From contig JAUEDM010000006.1 in assembly GCA_033439685.1 (NCBI GenBank), forward strand, positions 1,860,001-1,924,000: 64,000 nucleotides of DNA. Reading direction: 5' to 3'. Positions within the stretch are counted from its first letter, which is position 1; every line of letters starts with the position of its first letter. Below, in pieces: positions 58,151-64,000 of the stretch. A program made the position numbers and the translations under genes. The DNA comes from Apodospora peruviana. Lineage: Eukaryota > Ascomycota > Sordariomycetes > Sordariales > Lasiosphaeriaceae. The notes beneath the pieces are model-generated. The model was not told where the DNA came from. It saw only the letters and a list, made by a program, of their open reading frames with translations, and did not search any database.

Positions 58151-59389
58151 TCACAATCCGTTTCTGAGCTTCTGGAGCTGGCTGATGAGGCCGTAGCCAC
58201 CGTAGCCACCCCTGTTCTCCGACGACTGGTTTACATCGTTTTCGGCGCCGCTGGCCTTCCTCGAGTGTGAATCCGCCTCGTGTTTGCCCGCCGTGTCTCG
58301 CCGGGATGACGACGACTGCTCTATATCTCGCATTAAATCGCTATGCTTGTCCTCCACCATCCTCGCAAGGCTCTCGATGAATTTGGCACGCCCCTTTTCC
58401 TCGGCCGTGCCCTTCCACACTTTGGATAGCTCCTTGAGTTCTTCGATGCGCCTGGCTGCGTCCTCAATGCCCTTGATCGGGTCGGCACTCTTGTTGAGTA
58501 TTTCAGAAATCTCGTCCCGCAGCGCTTGCAGGACCTGCTGGCCCTTCTCCTCAGTGCTGTGATTTTCGCCGCCGGCGTCCGGGGCCGACACCGACAGGAA
58601 GGACGAGCTGACCGAGATCTCCGAGGGCGGGAACACAAACTCCATAGCGTCACCGAACATTTTGATGACCGAGTCCAATCGGCCGCGCACCAATGTCATA
58701 GTGCGGAGCTGTGCGATGTAGGACGGGTCGGTCGGTGCAACCGCCTCAGCTGCTCCGGCCGCAGGCTCGGCATCCCCTGGAGGCGGGGCCGGCGGGGGTG
58801 CCGTGGCTGCTACTGAGAGGCGTCTCTGATGCGAAGAGGAAAACCCGGGGGTGTCGGGTGCGGCCGGAGTAGTTGGTATCCTGAGATCGGCATTCCGATC
58901 TTGGAGACCGTCGGGTACAAACTTGACAATGTCGTCGTGCAGGCCCTCGGTGAGGGCTTCTGCCAAACTCAACGTCTCGCCGCGGAGGAGTTCCACCTCG
59001 TATGCTAACCGGCCGCCGCTCCTCAGGATGTCGTCTGTGAGTTGGGTCATGGTAGCGGTGAGTCTGGTGGTGTGGGCATTAAGCTGCGACAGCACCGACT
59101 GGGCCTGGAGCGAGAGTTCTGCGAGCGGGACCGCAGGTTTGGTCTGGGTGCCTGAAGATAAAGCTGCTGAGGTTTGTAGGGGCGGTAGAGTAGAGTTGAG
59201 ATAGGCAGCGGCATCAAAAGATGGACTTAGAAAGTCCTGGAGGAAGGGATCGGCCGCATGGGCAGATTTGGCCTGGGCGACGTGGCGGGACTGCTGTCGT
59301 GTGTGGATTGGCAGGCTCCGAGAGCCAGCCGATGCACCCGATGTGGTGCTGTTTTGACGTCGTCGTGTTGATTTTGAGTCCCAGGCCAT
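58151..59389 (-). CDS. COG7-like subunit of the conserved oligomeric Golgi tethering complex
   Basis: One exon, 412 residues. The N-terminal 45 residues are Ser/Arg/Gln-rich. DPFLQDFLSPSFDAAAYLNS is a typical COG-subunit entry motif. Then come helices QSVLSQLNAHTTRLTATMTQ, LTDDILRSGGRLAYEVELLR and ETLSLAEALTEGLHDDIVKF, a Pro/Ala linker (about 180-230), LRTMTLVRGRLDSVIKMFGD, AMEFVFPPSEISVSSSFLSV and coiled helices with ERIEELKEL-like repeats. This fits fungal proteins I know as COG7 (short, about 400 residues, against about 770 in animals). COG acts in retrograde intra-Golgi vesicle tethering. The subunit number is less sure than the complex: COG5-like is the alternative. Confidence 0.62.
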   Translation of the reverse strand: MAWDSKSTRRRQNSTTSGASAGSRSLPIHTRQQSRHVAQAKSAHAADPFLQDFLSPSFDAAAYLNSTLPPLQTSAALSSGTQTKPAVPLAELSLQAQSVLSQLNAHTTRLTATMTQLTDDILRSGGRLAYEVELLRGETLSLAEALTEGLHDDIVKFVPDGLQDRNADLRIPTTPAAPDTPGFSSSHQRRLSVAATAPPPAPPPGDAEPAAGAAEAVAPTDPSYIAQLRTMTLVRGRLDSVIKMFGDAMEFVFPPSEISVSSSFLSVSAPDAGGENHSTEEKGQQVLQALRDEISEILNKSADPIKGIEDAARRIEELKELSKVWKGTAEEKGRAKFIESLARMVEDKHSDLMRDIEQSSSSRRDTAGKHEADSHSRKASGAENDVNQSSENRGGYGGYGLISQLQKLRNGL

Positions 59390-60543
59390 GGTGTGATGCG
59401 AGCGGGCACAATTGGTGGCTGGATGTTCGGCTTTTAAGACTGACCAGTGAATGAGAAGTCGTGTTGAAGTTGGCCAGGTTTCTTAAGGTCCAAGGGGATA
59501 ATTGTTTCCAGACGCAATGTCGTACACAGTAGACTCATCGGTGGTGAGATGGAGATGTTCAGTTGAGCTTCCAAGTTGGAGGTTTAGACTTTATTTAGAC
59601 TTTGACAGCTTTCAACTTTTGCGGGGACGCCCTTGTTAGCAGCTGGCCCCTTGCTACCAGCTGCCGGAATGCGTCAGGGTACGGGTTACCTGCCAGACGT
59701 TTTACCGGTTCGGACCCCGCCAGAGGCCAGCCTTACGGGCAAGACCAAGACGCAAGGACCCTGTAAATATAAACGGAGAGCTCCATCGTTCGTCGACTTA
59801 CACACCAGACTTTGCAGCCAACTGCTCTCCAGCTTGATGGAACGAGAGGGGACGGGAGGTAGTCGCCCGTGATGTTTGTCCCTTCTTCTCTGGATTATTA
59901 GCCCACATTCCCGGCATCTAAGGTATCCCCGCTCACTGCAGTTTAGCACCTGACTTACAGTGCAGATGTTGGGTCTGCTACCTAATCCGACACCTCTGGA
60001 GATGTGGACTGGTACTTGTGCGGGAGCATCACCCCGCCATTGCTGCCTTGAGTGCCATGCACGCCTTTGAGTCACCCTCCATTGCTTCTCGTCAACGTTC
60101 AACTGGCAGCAGCAGGAAGCTGTGCCTGCCGTTGTGGACCTCCATCTCTTGGATGAAGATTTATCAAGTCATCAACTTTCATCTGAAGTCACTCACTCAC
60201 TCACTGCGGCGTTAGCAGTAAGGCTCTCCTGCTTCCGCCTGACCTGGACTTCGTGAAGCCTGCATTGCTCTGGCTCCAACTCTTGATGAGTCTGCCACCC
60301 GACAGCATGCACCGCAGAACCTCAGCCGAGCCTGATCAAAGCGACTGGTCTCTTCTCTGCATTCCCCGACGCCTCTCGATCATTCCGAGAGCGCCTTCAA
60401 AGGCTATGCCAATTGGTACGGAAACTAAAGTTTAGAGTCGGTGCATCCGGCGCCGTCAGTTTGCGGGGCCACCTCAACCAGCCCATCTATCTTTATTTCA
60501 CCATTGCACCTCAGCTGCTTTTTCTCATCGTCCATCGCCAGCC
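59390..60543. other. Divergent promoter region, COG7-like / PARP-E2 gene
   Basis: About 1.15 kb between two start codons. The right end has a (CACT)n-like stretch near 60190-60205 and a CA/CT-rich leader directly before 60544. No supported coding frame. Confidence 0.6.
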
Positions 60544-63500
60544 ATGACTCTCAGGAAATTTAACGCCGATGTCGCCGCAGCCGCTCAGAAAGCCATCTCC
60601 GGTGGTGTCCACGGCATCGCGACCCTCGCTCGGGGCGATTCTGATGGCGAGGTCGTCGTCAAATATCAGCATGAGTCCCTCCACAAACCCATCCGGATCC
60701 AAGCCTTGGCCCAGAACGTCGACGAATACCCAGACGGAAACATGTTTATGCTGTTCACCGACGATGACGATCCACCACCACCTATTGTGGGCGCCATGCA
60801 AACCGTACAGGACTACCTCTTTGGCCTACGCGTCTACGAAATGGTTACCGAGCTCTCAAAACGTTTTGCCGCTGCCCTGGATCCGGACACGAAAGATGGA
60901 CATGGTGCCCCTTCGACGCCTGACCAAGACGAAGCTTACGAGGATGAGGGCTATCATTATGATGAGGACGAGGAGGATGATGGCTATGATTCTGACGGCG
61001 ATATTTTTGGGTTGCCATCGTCCAAGCCAACCGAGTATGTCAGTTCTGGACCGACTAAAGATCTGATCATCCTACGACAACGCCTCAGGCGAGATCTTCG
61101 CCTGGCAACGCAAGCTGGATATAAAGTCGGAATTCTTGATAGCCTGAGACACGCTGGAGCCCAAGGTATTGTCTCCATTTCGATCCGTGTGGAGAAATTA
61201 GCCTTGTCTGAAGAGGCAAAGGAGGCCTGGGACCTGGACGATAAGGACTACGTTGTTCTCTTGGTGCAATTCGATACCCCTTACGCACCTCTAGAACGTG
61301 TCCTTCAGCTACCAAGTGCTTACACTCGGGTGAGGTTCCGGATAGGAAAATGCACCAAATACAAGCCGTCACGCGCCCAGGCACTCGCTGCCTTTACGGA
61401 ACATGAGGGGACCCGGGTTCAAAAGGATGAGACAGGCCCAGTCGATGATTTCAACCCGGAAACCGAGTTCCGGAAGCTGTTCATATCCAATTCATTGGAT
61501 CAATTTCTTAACGAATCATTCATCTCTTTGGTGAAACTCCGAGATGCCAGGAAATACTCGTGGGACAAGGCCAACGAGGAGCTCAGATCCAAGACCGGCT
61601 TCGGCCTGGGGGATGACCCAAACACTGCACAAGGTGATACAGGACCTTACGATCCTATGGAGATTGATTTGGAGCCTGAAGATCACCGCATTCTTGTTAG
61701 CGATCATATGACACAATCTCCTGACCATGGACACAGCTTTCCCTTGATCGCCATGGAATTTGCAATGCACTACTTTGTCCGATGCACCGAATACTGCCTG
61801 CGATGCCATCGGAGGCTGGAGAAGGGCTTCGAGGCCCTCCGGCCATATGTCTGTTCCGACCCCTTGTGCCTGTTTCAATACATGGCTATGGGGTTCGGCC
61901 CAAGCATAGAGCACGAGATTCTCACCGAGCCATACGTGGTTGACCTTTTGGTTAGCCTCTGTTACTCGGCCGTCCAACCGGGAGTAGGCGGTGCTCACGT
62001 TCTACCACCACCTTCCAGCGTTCAAGGAGCTACTGCCTCGGCTGAAACTCCGTCTCCAGTCTGTGTGCTCCCCATTCGTGAGCTTCCATTGGGATTGCCC
62101 CTGCGAGTCCCGAGCCTAGACGATCCGGGAGTCACACCTCTCCAGGTGCATTCGCGATACGACCACACACGACTTTGCCTTGCCGACCCGTCCCTGCCCA
62201 TGGATGACCGTTTGTGTGTCAACCGATGGATTGCATTCCGTAGCCCCAACCAGCAGTTGACCCGGCACGCCGTCATCCTCGAGATTGACTCAGCCAGCAG
62301 GTCGTTCATAGTCAAAGTTATGGGCGAGTCCGCTGCCAACTGGTCACCCACTATGTACGGCATGAAATACGACGGCCCCGCTCCGGGAGATGCGGAGCTG
62401 GCAGATGTCTACATCTATGACACGGACTTCGACTCACTGGATGACCGTCAAAAGGGCGGAGCCATGCGGCATATCTTGGACACCCTCCCATCTATACCCG
62501 ATATTGCGGTTTACTTGCGGAGCAACCCACACTGTTCATTGCGCTCCATGGACCGCATCTCACCTGCTGCCGCGTCCCTCCTCCAGTGGATTGTGTCTTC
62601 GAACCGATCCTGTATCTTTCAGGTCGAGGCTTCCGAAGAGATCGCGAAACAAAGTCATGAAGCGTTGCAACAGGCAACACGGTTTGGGCTTCATGGACAG
62701 TACCCCGTTACCGGCGCATCTGCCGGTGAGGATGAGTTCTATGCACAGCCCAAGTCCGGCGATGCACTCCATGCGACACCAGCATTGGCGTCAGTCACGC
62801 GGAGGAGAAATCGAGAACATGAGCGCATTCCAGGCATGAAGGGATGGATCCAATTTCGGTTTGCCCAAGGCTCCCCAGACAAGGAATTACGGTTCAAGCG
62901 ATCCCTGCAAGAAGTGGCAGCACGTAAATTCATCGAGCAGAACCCTACAATCTTTGCCTGGCATGGCAGCAACCTGGCGAACTGGCACAGTATCGTCAGA
63001 TCCGGGTTGGACTTCAATGAGATCAAGACTGGCCGCGCCTATGGGCATGGTGTTTACTTTAGCAACCACTTCCAGACGAGCATGGGATATGCTCACGGCG
63101 GAGGCCTAATCTGGGGAAACTCGGCGCTCAAGTTCACGACGTGCATGAGTCTGAACGAGATTATCAACGCGACTGACGAGTTTGTGTCCAGAAGTCCGCA
63201 CTATGTGGTAGCCCAACCCGACTGGCACCAATGCCGGTACCTGCTGGTGAAAGCGACCACCAACATTCCATACCGTTCTGGCCCGAACGGTATACTTAAT
63301 ACGACACAGTCCACAACCGAAGACGAACAGGACTCGACAAGAGCATTCCACACGCAGGCGCCAGGCCTCGAGGTCCTCGGCCCTGATAGTGTCCCGCTGA
63401 AGATTCCCCTAGCTGCCATTCCGTTCCGGCGCGTCGGCGGCGCGGGGGTCGATTTGCAGTCCACAGCTAGTAAGAGGAACCAAATTCAACGGATGGAGGA

Positions 63501-64000
63501 CGAGAGCTCGGATGAGGACAAGGAGGACGTCGAGTTTCTGGTTTCGGATGGGGAGTCCGACACGGCAGCTGGCCCGCCGCACAAGAAACACACATCAAGG
63601 TCATCAAGTGTGGACACAGAGGTGGTGCGGGACATGTATGCTTCAGATTGGTCCTTACAGAAAACTCATGGTAAAGCTAACATGTTAATGAGTGGTGCTG
63701 CGAGACCGCTTACGCCGGCCAACACGGACAAGATCCTCGGCGACTTTGAACCCGGCGCTCTCGATCTGTCCGGTCTGACGACGCTCGAACCGCCGGCATT
63801 TGCCAATGACTTCGCGACCAGAGCTCTCGCGCGCGAGCTCAAGAAACTGCAGGAGGTCCAGAAGAAGACGGCCCTCCACGAGTTGGGGTGGTACATCGAT
63901 TTCAACCAGGTGGCCAACCTATTCCAGTGGATCGTCGAGTTTCACAGCTTCGACCTATCCCTGCCGCTCGCACAGGATATGAAGGCGGCCGGGGTGCCCT
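60544..64000 (+). CDS. PARP-domain protein fused to a UBE2Q-like ubiquitin-conjugating domain (3' end beyond window)
   Basis: One frame runs from the ATG (GCCATGAC) to the window edge without introns, 1152 codons so far. Residues 1-130 are a RWD/UBC-like N-terminal part with an acidic insertion (about 128-155). A Cys cluster (C414, C418, C421, C437, C442; PYVCSDPLCLFQYMAMGFGP) is probably a zinc site. The PARP catalytic domain has FAWHGSNLANWHSIVRSGL (H807) and RAYGHGVYFSNHFQ (Y838). At the place of the catalytic Glu of PARP1 stands H886 (SPHYVVAQPDWHQCRYLLV), so mono-ADP-ribosylation is more likely than polymer formation. An acidic linker follows. From about 1090 the sequence (ELKKLQEVQKKTALHELGWY, NQVANLFQWIVEFHSFD) matches the start of UBE2Q-type E2 domains. 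The E2 active-site Cys is outside the window. The enzyme may couple ADP-ribose and ubiquitin marking; substrates unknown. Confidence 0.88.
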   Translation, partial: MTLRKFNADVAAAAQKAISGGVHGIATLARGDSDGEVVVKYQHESLHKPIRIQALAQNVDEYPDGNMFMLFTDDDDPPPPIVGAMQTVQDYLFGLRVYEMVTELSKRFAAALDPDTKDGHGAPSTPDQDEAYEDEGYHYDEDEEDDGYDSDGDIFGLPSSKPTEYVSSGPTKDLIILRQRLRRDLRLATQAGYKVGILDSLRHAGAQGIVSISIRVEKLALSEEAKEAWDLDDKDYVVLLVQFDTPYAPLERVLQLPSAYTRVRFRIGKCTKYKPSRAQALAAFTEHEGTRVQKDETGPVDDFNPETEFRKLFISNSLDQFLNESFISLVKLRDARKYSWDKANEELRSKTGFGLGDDPNTAQGDTGPYDPMEIDLEPEDHRILVSDHMTQSPDHGHSFPLIAMEFAMHYFVRCTEYCLRCHRRLEKGFEALRPYVCSDPLCLFQYMAMGFGPSIEHEILTEPYVVDLLVSLCYSAVQPGVGGAHVLPPPSSVQGATASAETPSPVCVLPIRELPLGLPLRVPSLDDPGVTPLQVHSRYDHTRLCLADPSLPMDDRLCVNRWIAFRSPNQQLTRHAVILEIDSASRSFIVKVMGESAANWSPTMYGMKYDGPAPGDAELADVYIYDTDFDSLDDRQKGGAMRHILDTLPSIPDIAVYLRSNPHCSLRSMDRISPAAASLLQWIVSSNRSCIFQVEASEEIAKQSHEALQQATRFGLHGQYPVTGASAGEDEFYAQPKSGDALHATPALASVTRRRNREHERIPGMKGWIQFRFAQGSPDKELRFKRSLQEVAARKFIEQNPTIFAWHGSNLANWHSIVRSGLDFNEIKTGRAYGHGVYFSNHFQTSMGYAHGGGLIWGNSALKFTTCMSLNEIINATDEFVSRSPHYVVAQPDWHQCRYLLVKATTNIPYRSGPNGILNTTQSTTEDEQDSTRAFHTQAPGLEVLGPDSVPLKIPLAAIPFRRVGGAGVDLQSTASKRNQIQRMEDESSDEDKEDVEFLVSDGESDTAAGPPHKKHTSRSSSVDTEVVRDMYASDWSLQKTHGKANMLMSGAARPLTPANTDKILGDFEPGALDLSGLTTLEPPAFANDFATRALARELKKLQEVQKKTALHELGWYIDFNQVANLFQWIVEFHSFDLSLPLAQDMKAAGVP

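Overview
The window reads as nuclear DNA of a filamentous ascomycete (Pezizomycotina; Sordariomycetes, perhaps Sordariales, is my best guess from protein style and from a recurring CCTAGGTA-type palindrome between genes). Genes are monocistronic, lie on both strands, carry short GT..AG introns (about 50-200 nt) with CTAAC/CTGAC-like branch points, and encode ordinary eukaryotic housekeeping families. I see no rRNA, no canonical tRNA, no CRISPR, no intact transposon and no obvious secondary-metabolite cluster.

Layout. 1-1.0 kb: 5' part of arginyl-tRNA-protein transferase ATE1 (minus, cut by the window edge). 4.9-5.5 kb: Aps1/DDP1-type Nudix hydrolase. 6.5-8.5 kb: tRNA pseudouridine synthase DEG1/PUS3 (minus). 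9.0-9.75 kb: a divergent Rho-like GTPase, tail-to-tail with RNA polymerase III subunit RPC9/Rpc17 (9.8-10.3 kb, minus). 11.2-12.8 kb: PRPP synthetase with a large internal insertion. 15.7-17.4 kb: SLAC1/TehA-type (malic acid) transporter. 18.0-18.8 kb: GPI15/PIG-H (minus). 19.7-20.7 kb: Hsp90 co-chaperone p23/Sba1 with an 18-nt microexon (minus). 22.2-22.9 kb: ESCRT-III subunit Vps24. 25.7-31.1 kb: a 1761-residue protein with WD40-like repeats, an alpha-solenoid and a very long disordered tail (minus).

From 31.1 to 51.4 kb almost nothing codes: one small serine-rich gene (41.7-42.2 kb, minus) sits inside about 20 kb of non-coding DNA with microsatellites and homopolymers. Then come a coiled-coil orphan (51.4-52.1 kb) whose frame continues past two stops, a CYP7-like cytochrome P450 (53.0-54.8 kb), a type II membrane glycosyltransferase of PLOD-GT-like type (55.0-57.0 kb, minus), a COG7-like Golgi tether (58.2-59.4 kb, minus), and at the right edge a multidomain protein with a PARP catalytic domain followed by the start of a UBE2Q-like ubiquitin-conjugating domain (60.5 kb to the edge).

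The genes do not form one pathway. The loosest theme is protein fate and the secretory/endosomal system: N-degron arginylation, Hsp90 co-chaperone, ESCRT-III, GPI anchoring, COG and glycosyltransferase, ADP-ribosylation plus ubiquitin. The best leads are the PARP-E2 fusion, the degenerate GTPase, the large non-coding block around an isolated small gene, the truncated coiled-coil gene and the microexon.
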